From Bacteroidia bacterium (GTDB taxonomy: Bacteria > Bacteroidota > Bacteroidia > Chitinophagales > Chitinophagaceae): a DNA stretch of 64,000 bases. This document shows positions 1 through 9,521 of the stretch, one piece after another (positions within the stretch are counted from its first letter, which is position 1; each line of letters begins with the position of its first letter). Under the pieces are notes generated by a model. That model saw only the letters and a program-made list of their open reading frames with translations. It did not search any database and was not told the origin of the DNA. Both the position numbers and the translations under genes were made by a program. Where the stretch lies: the NCBI GenBank assembly GCA_030429205.1, contig JAUICZ010000007.1, forward strand, positions 25,343 to 89,342. Direction: 5' to 3'.

Positions 1-1208
1 GGATCTTTATTCACCAGCTCTTTAAATATCTCTGGCGAGAAAGTTGGTATACCTGTAAACTGAAGTTCCTCACCCTCTGTAAGCGTGTCTCCTATTTTAA
101 AATTACCGGTATCGTACAACCCGATCACATCTCCGGGATAAGATGTTTCTACCACCTCTTTTTCGCGAGCCATAAATGCATACGGGTTGCTAAAGCGTAC
201 ATCTTTACCTATGCGCGTGTGTTTAAAGTATGTGTTCCGTTTAAACTCTCCAGAGCACACCCTCAAGAATGCAATTCTATCTCTGTGCTTGGGGTCAAGG
301 TTGGCATGTATTTTAAAGATGAACCCTGTAAACTTATCTTCACCCGGTTCAACAAACCTTTTATTAGTTGGCCTTCCCAATGGCACAGGCGCTATGTCAA
401 TAAATGTATCCAGTAGTTCTTTTACACCAAAGTTGTTAACCGCACTACCAAAAAATAATGGGCAAACCTCTCCCTTTAAATAAGCTTCTTTATCCAACTC
501 TCCATAGACACCTTCCAATAGCTCTGCATCTTCTCTTAGCTGATTAGCATCTTTACCTCCAACTTTTTCATCCAGCAACTCATCACTCAAATCGTTGATG
601 GGGATACTGTTATCTTCTGTAGCCTTTTGGTTTGCTGTAAATAAGTTCAGACTTTTATTGTGCAAATTATATACACCTTTAAACTCTTTACCCATATTAA
701 TAGGCCAGGTCATCGGGTGCAATTGCAGGTTCAGCTCTTTTTCTATCTCATCCAATAGTTCAAACGGAAACTTACCGTCACGGTCCATTTTATTAACGAA
801 CACAATTACAGGTGTATCGCGCATGCGGCAAACTTCTGTTAGTCTGCGGGTTTGTGCCTCTACCCCGTTCACACTATCTACTATCAGTATTACACTATCC
901 ACAGCCGTAAGCGTACGGTAGGTATCCTCGGCAAAGTCTTTGTGACCCGGTGTATCCAACAGGTTGATCAATGTATCCCTATACTCAAAGCACATAACAG
1001 AAGTAGCAACTGAGATACCACGCTGTTTCTCTATCTCCATAAAGTCACTGGTAGCATGCTTTTTGATCTTATTGCTCTTTACAGCACCCGCCACCTGAAT
1101 GGCACCACCAAAAAGCAACAACTTTTCAGTAAGTGTTGTTTTACCCGCATCGGGGTGAGAAATAATGGCAAAAGTCCGCCTGCGTTCTATCTCTTTTTTA
1201 TGCTTCAT
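1..1208 (-). CDS. prfC: Peptide chain release factor 3 (N-terminal part, cut by window edge)
   Basis: Ribosome-associated GTPase that recycles RF1/RF2 after peptide release. The minus-strand frame is open to the left edge, so about 402 codons are present of a family that is usually around 525 residues. Visible: G1 [13 protein letters not shown] (residues ~18-30), switch region [10 protein letters not shown]3 DTPGHKDF, G4 NKMDRD, then the start of domain II. The [16 protein letters not shown] segment after G1 is typical of RF3 rather than EF-G, LepA or TypA. The ATG at 1208 gives [15 protein letters not shown], as expected for the family. The leader holds a 14-nt palindrome (CTGTTGGGCAACAG, 1223-1236). 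No operon partner is visible; the next gene is divergent. Confidence 0.93.
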   Translation of the reverse strand, partial: MKHKKEIERRRTFAIISHPDAGKTTLTEKLLLFGGAIQVAGAVKSNKIKKHATSDFMEIEKQRGISVATSVMCFEYRDTLINLLDTPGHKDFAEDTYRTLTAVDSVILIVDSVNGVEAQTRRLTEVCRMRDTPVIVFVNKMDRDGKFPFELLDEIEKELNLQLHPMTWPINMGKEFKGVYNLHNKSLNLFTANQKATEDNSIPINDLSDELLDEKVGGKDANQLREDAELLEGVYGELDKEAYLKGEVCPLFFGSAVNNFGVKELLDTFIDIAPVPLGRPTNKRFVEPGEDKFTGFIFKIHANLDPKHRDRIAFLRVCSGEFKRNTYFKHTRIGKDVRFSNPYAFMAREKEVVETSYPGDVIGLYDTGNFKIGDTLTEGEELQFTGIPTFSPEIFKELVNKD

Positions 1209-1267
1209 CCTTAAAAATCAATCTGTTGGGCAACAGTGTATAAACAACAAGAGCCCTGTTAGAGGCG

Positions 1268-1301
1268 CAAAGTTGCGAAAACTGACGGTTTTATGAACAA
1301 A
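1268..1301 (-). promoter_or_regulatory. Possible prfC promoter
   Basis: On the minus strand TTTG (1301-1298) is followed after 22 nt by CAACTTTG (1275-1268), one mismatch from the Bacteroidota -7 element TAnnTTTG, and continues GCG. It lies 60 nt upstream of the prfC ATG. The imperfect -7 makes this only a reasonable candidate. Confidence 0.4.
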
Positions 1302-1341
1302 TAATCTCATAAAATGTGGAAACTTATTTTTTTGAGAATAG

Positions 1342-1371
1342 TTGCTGAAATGCAAGGCTATGTTACATTTG
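1342..1371 (+). promoter_or_regulatory. Promoter of the small membrane protein gene
   Basis: TTG (1342-1344), a 19-nt spacer, then TACATTTG (1364-1371), a full match to the Bacteroidota -7 consensus TAnnTTTG. The predicted start of transcription is near 1376, so translation must begin at the ATG at 1395 and not at the in-frame ATG at 1314. Confidence 0.6.
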
Positions 1372-1394
1372 TATTAACATCATCGATAAAACAT

Positions 1395-1967
1395 ATGACA
1401 TCCACCCGTTTACAGGATGATTTATTAAAGGATTTCAAAGAGCAGAAAGAAATGATTTACGAGCAGGTAAAACTGCTCGACCCATTAGCCACATCCCTTA
1501 GAAAACCTGCCGCACAAAGACTCATCAGCAAAGGTGCATTGATATTTGCAGAGGTGCTATGTTACCTGTTGGCTATTGGTATTATTGCCTTTATGTTTTT
1601 TATGGATAAAGTATACCCTTTCTTCGTGCTTACAGATATTCGCCACAAATCAGAATATAAAGACTTGGGATGGATGAACATACAAGGCTTCAGTGTAGCC
1701 GTATATGGCATTATTGCATTAGTCGCATTCCTATTTTATTTGTTAGGCAGAAGTGCTCGCGCTATCAGGCTAAAGAATACCATACTCAACCTTGCAGGTA
1801 AAAACATCAAACAAATTACGGGGCAGCAATTAAAACGTAAAGCTTCTATTGATGCTATTGAGCAGCGTCATTTCTTAGAGCTGCCTAATGAACATCTTGA
1901 AGAAGGTGTACAGGTAAATGAAGTGCCCAACCCCGGGTATGATGGTGACGAAGAAACTCCAGAGTAG
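1395..1967 (+). CDS. Small membrane protein of unknown function
   Basis: I do not recognise this 190-residue protein. It has a charged N-terminal helix (residues 5-45), two hydrophobic segments suited to crossing the inner membrane (about 47-70 and 98-118), and a cytosolic-looking hydrophilic C-terminus rich in acidic residues that ends GDEETPE. The start at 1395 is chosen because a promoter ends at 1371; an upstream ATG at 1314 is in frame but lies before the predicted transcript start. It stands alone, 78 nt before the porin gene, which has its own -7 element. No catalytic motif is visible. Confidence 0.7.
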   Translation: MTSTRLQDDLLKDFKEQKEMIYEQVKLLDPLATSLRKPAAQRLISKGALIFAEVLCYLLAIGIIAFMFFMDKVYPFFVLTDIRHKSEYKDLGWMNIQGFSVAVYGIIALVAFLFYLLGRSARAIRLKNTILNLAGKNIKQITGQQLKRKASIDAIEQRHFLELPNEHLEEGVQVNEVPNPGYDGDEETPE

Positions 1968-2009
1968 ATTATAACAAAACCTAAATAAGTAAAGTACAGG
2001 CTATTAGAT

Positions 2010-2017
2010 TAACTTTG
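2010..2017 (+). promoter_or_regulatory. -7 element of the porin gene
   Basis: TAACTTTG, a full match to TAnnTTTG, followed by CAG. No convincing -33 TTTG is seen. It lies 28 nt before the ATG at 2046 and argues against a TTG start at 2022. Confidence 0.5.
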
Positions 2018-2045
2018 CAGCTTGTTGAGACCATATCTACATATC

Positions 2046-4037
2046 ATGCTCAAAATGGTAATAGCTATTTGTATTGTGCTATTACCTCAAACAATGCATG
2101 CACAAAACCAGCCGGGTGCACCTTTATCTTTAGATGATGAGCAAAAAACAGACTCTACAAGGTTTAAAGAGAGTAATACAGATGAATGGTCGAACAGGAA
2201 CGTAAAGGTGCGGTATAAATACTATGGCTCTGACATTGAGTACAAACCTGACACTTCTATACACACATTCCATAGAAGGCAATACTTACAACCTTGGAAA
2301 CGTGACTTGGGCAACATGGGTACTGCGGTACAAAACTTGCAATTTACGCCCGAGGACAGACTTGGACCAACTCTTGGCTACCATTCCTTCAGTGCGTACA
2401 ACCTTCATATAGATAGTTTAAAGTACTATAACACTACCGCCCCATACTCAGAATTCACTTTTAACTTGGGCAGCAAACTGGAGCAAAATGTAAGTGTGAT
2501 GCACACACAAAACGTAAAGCCCAACTGGAATTTCGCTGCGAAATATAACCGAATCAGTTCTGAGGGGTATTACTTATTGCAGCGCACTGCTCAAGACCAT
2601 GCTTTTTTGACAACTAATTACCAAAGCATTAATAAAAGATATAAACTAAACGCTGGCATACTATATAATAAGAGCACACAAGATGAGAACGGTGGTATAG
2701 CTGATGAAACACAACTAACGAATGAGAATTTTACAGATCGCAGTACACTAGATATTGTTTTTTCCGAAGCAGCTGCGAATAGCGGATCTGCAGTTCCCCG
2801 ATCGTTAATCACCAATTCTGTAAGAAACTATACCGGACAAATAAGGCAAGAGTACTTCTGGGGCAAAACGGATACGCTATATAACGAAGACTCCAGCCAG
2901 ATGCAGCTAAGCTATACACCTCGTTTTAGCATATCTCATAAACTTAAGCTACATAACAAACAACTTACCTATAAAGACAAAGCTCCTGACTCACTGAGAT
3001 ATAGCCCATATTTTCAGGAAGGATTCGGAGAGGGTTCTGACTCTGTGTTTACACGCCAAAAGCACAATGTGCTGGACAATCACTTTGCATTAAATGGTTT
3101 TCTGGGTAAAAGGGAAAAGCAAATGTCCTTCAGTGCTGGATTAGGTATAAGGTATGATCAGTTCTGGACACAGCACTTGAATGGTACAGACCAAAGCTAT
3201 ACTGTAGGTAATTATGTCACAGGCGGGTTGCAAAAAGAAGCATTACAAAAAGGAGCATGGTTCTATGGCGCCAATGCCGTTTTCTATATCACCGGCTTTG
3301 CTTCAGGTAGCTCTCAGTTAAAAGTGAACATCGGTAAAGAGTTAGAAAAGCTTTCAGGAAATATAGAAGCCGGAGCTATCCAAAACATCAATAACGCACC
3401 GTACAGTTATACTACATATATTAACCAGTACGACACTATAAGCAACAGCTTTAATAAAGAAAGTATTACTCAGCTGTATCTAAAGTTTAAAAGCGACAGG
3501 TTTTACCTGAGCGGCGGATTAAGGAACTATCTTGTTAGTAATTACCTGTACATTAATAACCTACAGTTGCCAGACCAATATGCTCCTGCCTTCAACCAGT
3601 TACAAATATGGTTGCAGAAAAAGCTACAATGGAAGGCTATTGTACTGGATAACGAAATAATTTACCAGACTATTGCAGCCAACGCACCAGTAAATGTACC
3701 TATGTTTATGGGTAGGCATCAACTAAGTATTGAAAGCTACATTTTTAAAAAAGCACTCAAAATTGCCTTTGGCGGGCAAGTAACATATCATACACCTTAT
3801 AAATCGGCTGCTTATAGTGCCTTCTTTAATAGATATTATTACCAGAACGCATACGAACTAAGCAATGAGTTTGCCAGCGCCGTATTCTTCAACTTCAATG
3901 TAAAAAGACTAAGGGCATACATCATGTGCGATCAATTTCAACAACTATTTATTCCGGCCAATTTCATTAATGCTCCCGGCTACCCGGCACAAAATGCCAT
4001 GATGCGTTTTGGCTTCACCTGGGTATTGTTGAAGTAA
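2046..4037 (+). CDS. Putative outer-membrane porin (Porin_10 type)
   Basis: About 663 residues with a signal peptide (MLKMVIAICIVLLPQTMHA, cleavage likely near AQ). The rest alternates short polar and aromatic strands and closes with a phenylalanine/leucine-rich final strand (RFGFTWVLLK), as in a beta-barrel. The pattern LGNMGTAVQNLQF, then LGYHSFSAYNLH, YYNTTAPYSE, EQNVSVMHTQNVKP and NFAAKYNRISSEGYYLLQ resembles the Bacteroidota 'putative porin' family (Porin_10), from memory and not searched. The substrate is unknown. The ATG at 2046 is preferred over an upstream TTG because of the promoter position and because it places the signal peptide at the N-terminus. Confidence 0.75.
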   Translation: MLKMVIAICIVLLPQTMHAQNQPGAPLSLDDEQKTDSTRFKESNTDEWSNRNVKVRYKYYGSDIEYKPDTSIHTFHRRQYLQPWKRDLGNMGTAVQNLQFTPEDRLGPTLGYHSFSAYNLHIDSLKYYNTTAPYSEFTFNLGSKLEQNVSVMHTQNVKPNWNFAAKYNRISSEGYYLLQRTAQDHAFLTTNYQSINKRYKLNAGILYNKSTQDENGGIADETQLTNENFTDRSTLDIVFSEAAANSGSAVPRSLITNSVRNYTGQIRQEYFWGKTDTLYNEDSSQMQLSYTPRFSISHKLKLHNKQLTYKDKAPDSLRYSPYFQEGFGEGSDSVFTRQKHNVLDNHFALNGFLGKREKQMSFSAGLGIRYDQFWTQHLNGTDQSYTVGNYVTGGLQKEALQKGAWFYGANAVFYITGFASGSSQLKVNIGKELEKLSGNIEAGAIQNINNAPYSYTTYINQYDTISNSFNKESITQLYLKFKSDRFYLSGGLRNYLVSNYLYINNLQLPDQYAPAFNQLQIWLQKKLQWKAIVLDNEIIYQTIAANAPVNVPMFMGRHQLSIESYIFKKALKIAFGGQVTYHTPYKSAAYSAFFNRYYYQNAYELSNEFASAVFFNFNVKRLRAYIMCDQFQQLFIPANFINAPGYPAQNAMMRFGFTWVLLK

Positions 4038-4101
4038 CACATTATAGTTCATACTTATACCCCCTATATAAAGCCTTTTCTTACAATTAAGTATTTGGGG
4101 T

Positions 4102-4109
4102 TAACTTTG
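4102..4109 (+). promoter_or_regulatory. -7 element of sucA
   Basis: TAACTTTG followed by CAG, the same ten bases as in front of the porin gene. It leaves a leader of about 75 nt before the sucA ATG at 4189. No clear -33 element. Confidence 0.45.
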
Positions 4110-4188
4110 CAGAATTATTTTGCCATAAATAGGTAATTTGGCACATTATTTTCAATAATTGAACCTCGTACAAACTTCTGGTAGTACA

Positions 4189-6936
4189 ATGAAAGACTTT
4201 TCGTATTTAACAAATTCACATCCATCATATATTGAAGGGCTATATCAAGACTATGTAAAAGACCCGAACTCAATAGATGAAGAACTAAAGAAGTTTTTTG
4301 AGGGCTTTGACTTTGCAGTAACTAACAATAATGGTAACGAGGCACCCGCAACATTAGCAGAAGGCGGTGTTAGCAGCGATCAGGTAGCAAAAGAACTGGG
4401 TGTATATAAAATGATACGTGCATACAGAAAGCGCGGGCACCTTGTGGCTACTACTAACCCCATTAGAGAGCGCCGTGACAGAAATGCACAGCTTGACTTG
4501 GCTCACTTCGGGCTTAGTGAAGACGATTTCAATACAAGATTTTATACAGGATATAGAATAGGCTTACCTAATGCTACGCTAAGAGACATATTAGATAAGC
4601 TAAAAAGAGTATATACAGGAAATGTAGGTATTGAGTACACTTACATTAACGACCAACCTACTTGCGAATGGGTGGAGCAGGAGTTTGAAGACATGATCGA
4701 TGAGAAGCTTCCTATAGAGCGCCAAAAGCGCATTTTGGAGAAGCTGAACGAAGGTGTCATGTTCGAGGAGTTTTTGCACAAAAAATACATCGGACAAAAA
4801 AGGTTTAGCCTTGAAGGTGGAGAAAGTACCATACCTGCGCTAGACACTATCATCAACTCTGCTGCTGAAACAGGTGTACAAGAGGTGGTAATAGGTATGG
4901 CCCACCGCGGACGTCTGAATGTGTTAGCCAATACTTTAAAGAAAACATACGAGCAGATTTTCTCTGAGTTTGAAGGAGGAATGACCCCTGATAGTACAAT
5001 GGGGAGTGGAGACGTGAAATATCACTTAGGGTTTCGCTCTACCATACAAACACCTAACGGTAAAGAAGTAAATGTTCAGTTGGCACCTAACCCTTCTCAC
5101 TTAGAAGTGGTTGATCCGATTGTTACAGGTTTTTCCAGAGCTAAGGCAGATTCTATTTACAATAGCGAATACGATAATGTATTACCAATATTAATACATG
5201 GTGATGCTGCCATTGCAGGGCAAGGTGTTGTGTATGAGTTATTACAGATGTCTAAACTTAAAGGTTATTACACAGGCGGTACCATACACTTCATCATCAA
5301 CAACCAGATTGGTTTTACTACTGATTTTGATGATGCACGTTCTGCCAACTATTGTACCAGCGTTGCAGCAATGGTACAAGCACCGGTACTACACGTGAGC
5401 GGAGATGACCCTGAGGCTGTAGTAAAAGCGGCAGAGATAGCTGTACACTACCGTCAGAAATACAATAGCGACATCTTCATAGACATGGTGTGTTATCGTA
5501 AACATGGCCATAATGAAGGAGACGATCCAAGCTTTACACAGCCAAGGTTGTACGAGTTGATCAAAAAACATAAAAACCCACGCGAAGTATATACACAATA
5601 CCTGCTAGAGCATGGAGAAGCTGATGCTAAGCAACTGGCTAAGGAGATGAAAGACAGGTATGTGAATGAATTGCAGAACAAGCTAGACGAGGTTAAAGAG
5701 CAACCATTACCATATAAATTGCAAGACCCAGAGAAAGCGTGGCAAAGCTTGAGACTTTCTACAGCAGAAGACTTTGACGATTCGCCAAAGACAGCAATTA
5801 CCAAAAAGCAACTGGATACGCTATTCAAGCATATCATGCATATACCTGACGGCTTCAAACCATTGCGTAAAGTAAAGAAGCTGTTAGATGCAAAAGTGAA
5901 GCTATATAATGAAGAAGGCAGACTAGACTGGGCTACTGGTGAACTAATGGCCTATGCCAGCCTTGTAGCAGACGGGAAGCTGGTACGCATGAGCGGACAA
6001 GACGTGGAGCGTGGTACTTTCTCTCACCGCCACTCTGTACTGCACGACGAGGATACTTACGAACAATACAACAGATTAAGCACTGTAACAGATAACCCAA
6101 GAGCCTTTAAAGTATACAACTCCCTGTTAAGTGAGTTTGCGGTACTAGGTTTCGAGTACGGTTATTCTATTGCAGACCCTAATACATTAACCATATGGGA
6201 AGCACAATTTGGTGATTTCGCAAATGGTGCGCAAACTGTAATTGATCAATACATAGTTTCTGCTGAAGTTAAGTGGCGTAAAATGAGCGGGCTTGTATTG
6301 CTACTACCGCATGGTTACGAAGGGCAAGGGCCGGAGCACTCTTCTGCAAGACTAGAGCGTTTTTTACAATTATGTGCAGAGTATAACATAGTTGTAACCA
6401 ACATTACAACATCTGCTAACCTGTTCCATATGTTCCGCCGTCAAATGGCGTGGGAGTTCCGTAAACCACTGGTTAACTTCTCTCCAAAAGCCAACCTAAG
6501 ACACAAACGTGCAGAATCTGACATAGCAGAATTTACTAAGGGTGGATTCAGAGAAGTAATTGACGACCCTAATATTACTGCGCCAACAAAAGTAAAACGT
6601 GTTTTGCTTTGTTCAGGAAAAGTATATTTTGACTTGAGCGAACATCAAATGAATGAAAAGCGTGACGATGTAGCGATAGTAAGACTTGAGCAAATATATC
6701 CGCTACCGCATAAACAGCTGAATACACTGAAAAAACGCTATAAAAACGCAGAGTGGGTTTGGGTACAAGAGGAGCCTAGAAACATGGGCGCTTCCGGCTA
6801 TTTATATATGAACAGAGAAGATTTCTCTGTAAGCGATTACATTACACGTCCTGCCAGTGCGGCATCAGCAACAGGTTTCTCTAAGATACATGCGGCTCAG
6901 CAGCAAGAGCTTATAGATAAAGCTTTTGACGTTTAA
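4189..6936 (+). CDS. sucA: 2-oxoglutarate dehydrogenase E1 component
   Basis: Thiamine-diphosphate-dependent decarboxylase of the TCA-cycle 2-oxoglutarate dehydrogenase complex, about 915 residues, normal for the family. Visible: the E2-binding-type N-terminus with NSHPSYIEGLYQDYVKDP, GMAHRGRLNVLAN, the cofactor region HGDAAIAGQG (~337-346) and NNQIGFTT (~371-378), YRKHGHNEGDDP, and the C-terminal transketolase-like domain with LLLPHGYEGQGPEHSSAR. The start is the ATG at 4189 (MKDFSYLTNSHP); an in-frame TTG at 4159 would add ten unconserved residues. No sucB (E2) lies next to it, unlike the usual sucAB pair; an unrelated ACP gene begins 46 nt downstream. Confidence 0.95.
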   Translation: MKDFSYLTNSHPSYIEGLYQDYVKDPNSIDEELKKFFEGFDFAVTNNNGNEAPATLAEGGVSSDQVAKELGVYKMIRAYRKRGHLVATTNPIRERRDRNAQLDLAHFGLSEDDFNTRFYTGYRIGLPNATLRDILDKLKRVYTGNVGIEYTYINDQPTCEWVEQEFEDMIDEKLPIERQKRILEKLNEGVMFEEFLHKKYIGQKRFSLEGGESTIPALDTIINSAAETGVQEVVIGMAHRGRLNVLANTLKKTYEQIFSEFEGGMTPDSTMGSGDVKYHLGFRSTIQTPNGKEVNVQLAPNPSHLEVVDPIVTGFSRAKADSIYNSEYDNVLPILIHGDAAIAGQGVVYELLQMSKLKGYYTGGTIHFIINNQIGFTTDFDDARSANYCTSVAAMVQAPVLHVSGDDPEAVVKAAEIAVHYRQKYNSDIFIDMVCYRKHGHNEGDDPSFTQPRLYELIKKHKNPREVYTQYLLEHGEADAKQLAKEMKDRYVNELQNKLDEVKEQPLPYKLQDPEKAWQSLRLSTAEDFDDSPKTAITKKQLDTLFKHIMHIPDGFKPLRKVKKLLDAKVKLYNEEGRLDWATGELMAYASLVADGKLVRMSGQDVERGTFSHRHSVLHDEDTYEQYNRLSTVTDNPRAFKVYNSLLSEFAVLGFEYGYSIADPNTLTIWEAQFGDFANGAQTVIDQYIVSAEVKWRKMSGLVLLLPHGYEGQGPEHSSARLERFLQLCAEYNIVVTNITTSANLFHMFRRQMAWEFRKPLVNFSPKANLRHKRAESDIAEFTKGGFREVIDDPNITAPTKVKRVLLCSGKVYFDLSEHQMNEKRDDVAIVRLEQIYPLPHKQLNTLKKRYKNAEWVWVQEEPRNMGASGYLYMNREDFSVSDYITRPASAASATGFSKIHAAQQQELIDKAFDV

Positions 6937-6967
6937 AACATTTCACTGAAGTAATAAGGGATTATAT

Positions 6968-6975
6968 TATTTTTG
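6968..6975 (+). promoter_or_regulatory. -7 element of the ACP-KS-KS operon
   Basis: TATTTTTG, a full TAnnTTTG match, ends 7 nt before the ACP start codon. If used, the transcript would start almost at the ATG. Confidence 0.5.
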
Positions 6976-6982
6976 TACGATT

Positions 6983-7240
6983 ATGGAAGAATTGAAAAAT
7001 ACGCTAAAGCAACAGATCATAGAGTCTTTGAACCTTGAAGGTATGAAGCCGGAAGATATCGAGGACAGTGCACCTCTTTTCGGAGAAGGTTTAGGGCTTG
7101 ATAGTATTGACTCTCTTGAGTTGATGGTATTGCTGGAGCGTAACTATGGTATCAAAATAGAAGATGCTCGCGAAGGCCGTAAAGTATTAGAGTCTGTTGA
7201 TGCTATGGCTGCATATATTCAGGCAAACCGCAAAATCTAG
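6983..7240 (+). CDS. Acyl carrier protein
   Basis: An 85-residue acyl carrier protein. Serine 41 in GLGLDSIDSLEL is the expected phosphopantetheine attachment site; helix III follows with VLLERNYGIKIED. It differs from housekeeping fatty-acid AcpP in the long loop before the DSID motif and in the following partners, and resembles carrier proteins of aryl-polyene/flexirubin-like pathways. It is the first gene of a tight three-gene set (14 nt to the next gene) with a ketoacyl synthase and a degenerate one, so it probably carries the growing polyketide/fatty chain for that pair. The product is unknown. Confidence 0.88.
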   Translation: MEELKNTLKQQIIESLNLEGMKPEDIEDSAPLFGEGLGLDSIDSLELMVLLERNYGIKIEDAREGRKVLESVDAMAAYIQANRKI

Positions 7241-7254
7241 TATACCACGACGTT

Positions 7255-8460
7255 ATGTCGGGAAGAATCGTCATCACATCTACAGGCATTGTTTCTGCAC
7301 TTGGTGTAGGTACATCCGCTAACCAGAAAGCCCTCAAGGATAAGAAAGCTGGCTTAAGGCACCCTGCTATCCTGCAAACTAAACATGCAGATGAGTTTAT
7401 AGTAGGTGAGGTACTTCATAGTAATGAAGAGTTAGCCTCTATGCTAAACTTACCTTCGGCAGCTGCATATACGCGCACTACCCTTCTGGCGCTTATAGCC
7501 ATGCAAGAGTTGATGAACGAAGAGAACCAAGCTCTACTTAAAGACACTAAGCTAGCCCTGGTAAATGCCAATACTGTTGGCGGCATGTGCTCTGTAGAAG
7601 ATTATTACCTGGAGTTTATATCTGATAAAGAAGAAGGCGACTTTGTACAATACATAGATACGCTGGACTGTGCTGAAAGTACGATGCACCTCTCTCAGCA
7701 TTTTAACCTGAAACCTTTAAAAGCAACTATTAGCACTGCATGTTCTTCATCTGCCAATGCCATTATTTTAGGCGCACGGCTAATACAAGCAGGATTGGCC
7801 GACAAGGCTGTTTGCGGCGGTTGTGATGCATTAAGCCGTTTTACTCTGAACGGGTTCCACTCTTTAAAAAATGTTGACAAGGATCCTTGTCGTCCTTTCG
7901 ATAAAGATAGGTTTGGGTTAAACCTCGGTGAAGGTGCCGGCTATGTGCTATTGGAAAAAGAGGAGGATGCCATTGCCAGAGGAGCAAACGTACTAGCTGT
8001 CCTCAGTGGATACAGTAATACTAACGATGCTTACCATCCTACCGCACCATCGCCCGACGGAGACGGTGCTTTTAATACTATGCAGCAGGCGTTAAAGAAG
8101 GCAAAGCTTCAACCTGAGCAAATTGATTATGTAAATGCTCATGGTACAGCCACCCTTAATAATGATGCTGCTGAAGGCAAGGCCATTGAGCGCTTATTTA
8201 GTAATGCAAACATCAGTTTTAGCAGTACTAAACCATATACAGGCCATACACTTGCAGCAGCTGGAGTAATAGAGGCTATCTTCAGCATTTGGAGTTTGCA
8301 AAATGGTGTTGCATACCCCAACCTGAACTATAACACACCAATGGAAGAAATTTCATTGCAACCCAATACCGAGTTTGTAGAAAAAGAAATCAATCACTGC
8401 CTGAGCAACTCTTTCGGGTTTGGCGGTAACAATGTATCATTAGTATTCAGTAAAGCTTGA
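7255..8460 (+). CDS. Beta-ketoacyl-ACP synthase (FabF-like, catalytic)
   Basis: A 401-residue condensing enzyme of the KAS I/II thiolase-fold type. All catalytic residues are present: Cys163 in STACSSSANA, His296 in NAHGTATLNND and His331 in YTGHTLAAAG, plus the C-terminal glycine loop NSFGFGGNNVSLVF. It is expected to decarboxylate malonyl-ACP and condense it onto the chain held by the adjacent ACP. Its stop codon overlaps the start of the next, catalytically degenerate synthase (TTGA), suggesting coupled translation and a KS/KS-like heterodimer as in KS-CLF systems. It is probably not the primary FabF, because it sits apart from other fab genes and has a dedicated ACP and partner. Confidence 0.88.
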   Translation: MSGRIVITSTGIVSALGVGTSANQKALKDKKAGLRHPAILQTKHADEFIVGEVLHSNEELASMLNLPSAAAYTRTTLLALIAMQELMNEENQALLKDTKLALVNANTVGGMCSVEDYYLEFISDKEEGDFVQYIDTLDCAESTMHLSQHFNLKPLKATISTACSSSANAIILGARLIQAGLADKAVCGGCDALSRFTLNGFHSLKNVDKDPCRPFDKDRFGLNLGEGAGYVLLEKEEDAIARGANVLAVLSGYSNTNDAYHPTAPSPDGDGAFNTMQQALKKAKLQPEQIDYVNAHGTATLNNDAAEGKAIERLFSNANISFSSTKPYTGHTLAAAGVIEAIFSIWSLQNGVAYPNLNYNTPMEEISLQPNTEFVEKEINHCLSNSFGFGGNNVSLVFSKA

Positions 8461-9521
8461 CAAAACCGATATACATATCATCTGCAAGTGCTATTTCTCC
8501 TCAACAAACGTATGAGGACGAGGGGCTATTGAATGAGATAGTTAGTACTGATAATGGCGAGCTATATATTAAAGAGCCCAACTTCAGAAAGTATATTAAC
8601 CCCGTTGCCATCAGGCGGATGAGCAGGTTATTGAAAATGGGTATCTGTGCAGGCATGAATGCACTGGAACAAGCAGGAGTTGAAAAGCCAGATGGTATCA
8701 TCACAGGTACAGGCCGCGGCTCTATGACCGACACGGAACGTTTTCTGCTGGATATGATAGAATTGGATGAAGGAGCGCTTACGCCTACATCATTCATTCA
8801 GTCTACATATAATTCAATAAACGGATGGCTGGCACTACAAACAAAGTCTAACGGGTATAATCAAACATATGTAAACAGGGGCAGTTCGTTTGAGCTGGCT
8901 GTTTTAGATGCACAGTTACTATTGAACGAAGGCGATGAACAGCAACATGTTTTGGCGGGTTGTTTCGACGAAATAACACCTGATTATGTTCGTGTAAAAT
9001 CAAAGATCGGTTATTGGAAAAAGCCAACAGTCAACAACCTGGAACTGTATAAAAACAGTGATACAAATGGTAGTATCGCGGGCGAGGGTGCGGCATTCTT
9101 TTGCCTGACCAACAAACCCGAAAACACCATTTGCAGCATTGAGCAGTTACATATTATCCAAGAAGATAGTATTGAGGATGTAAGTACTGTTCTTCAGCAA
9201 ACGTTAGCGGGTATTAACTTGAACGACATAGACATTGTATTATCAGGTATGAGCGGCGATGTCAGGTTTCAGCCATTCTACGATACCTTTTTAAGCAATC
9301 TGAGTGATAAGACATCTGTGGCTGCATTTAAACACCTGTGTGGCGAATACGATACTTCTACAGGCTTTGCTACCTGGCTGGCTACAGAACTTTTCAAACA
9401 ACAATCACTACCTGAAGTACTTGCTGCTAAACAAGGTAATAGTGGCAGCGTCAATAATATCCTAATTGTGAATCATTACACGCTGAATAGCGCATCTGTT
9501 ATTTTACTGAAGAAGAACTAA
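8457..9521 (+). CDS. Degenerate ketoacyl synthase / chain-length-factor-like protein
   Basis: A 354-residue protein with the ketoacyl-synthase N-terminal fold but without its catalytic triad. The nucleophile region reads YVNRGSSFELAV, with Gly142-Ser143 where Cys should be; the first His motif is replaced by VLSGMSGD; the second survives only as KHLCGEYDTSTGFA. GEGAAFF and the SVNNILIVNHY end keep the fold signature. Such inactive partners act as chain-length or initiation factors in KS-CLF pairs. Translation starts at TTG 8457, overlapping the TGA of the catalytic KS; the next Met is at residue 55, so TTG is the credible start. Confidence 0.8.
   Translation: MTKPIYISSASAISPQQTYEDEGLLNEIVSTDNGELYIKEPNFRKYINPVAIRRMSRLLKMGICAGMNALEQAGVEKPDGIITGTGRGSMTDTERFLLDMIELDEGALTPTSFIQSTYNSINGWLALQTKSNGYNQTYVNRGSSFELAVLDAQLLLNEGDEQQHVLAGCFDEITPDYVRVKSKIGYWKKPTVNNLELYKNSDTNGSIAGEGAAFFCLTNKPENTICSIEQLHIIQEDSIEDVSTVLQQTLAGINLNDIDIVLSGMSGDVRFQPFYDTFLSNLSDKTSVAAFKHLCGEYDTSTGFATWLATELFKQQSLPEVLAAKQGNSGSVNNILIVNHYTLNSASVILLKKN

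Noticed and set aside
187..921. Plus-strand open frames of 65-108 codons
   Set aside because: They are antisense to prfC, whose minus-strand translation is a well-conserved GTPase.
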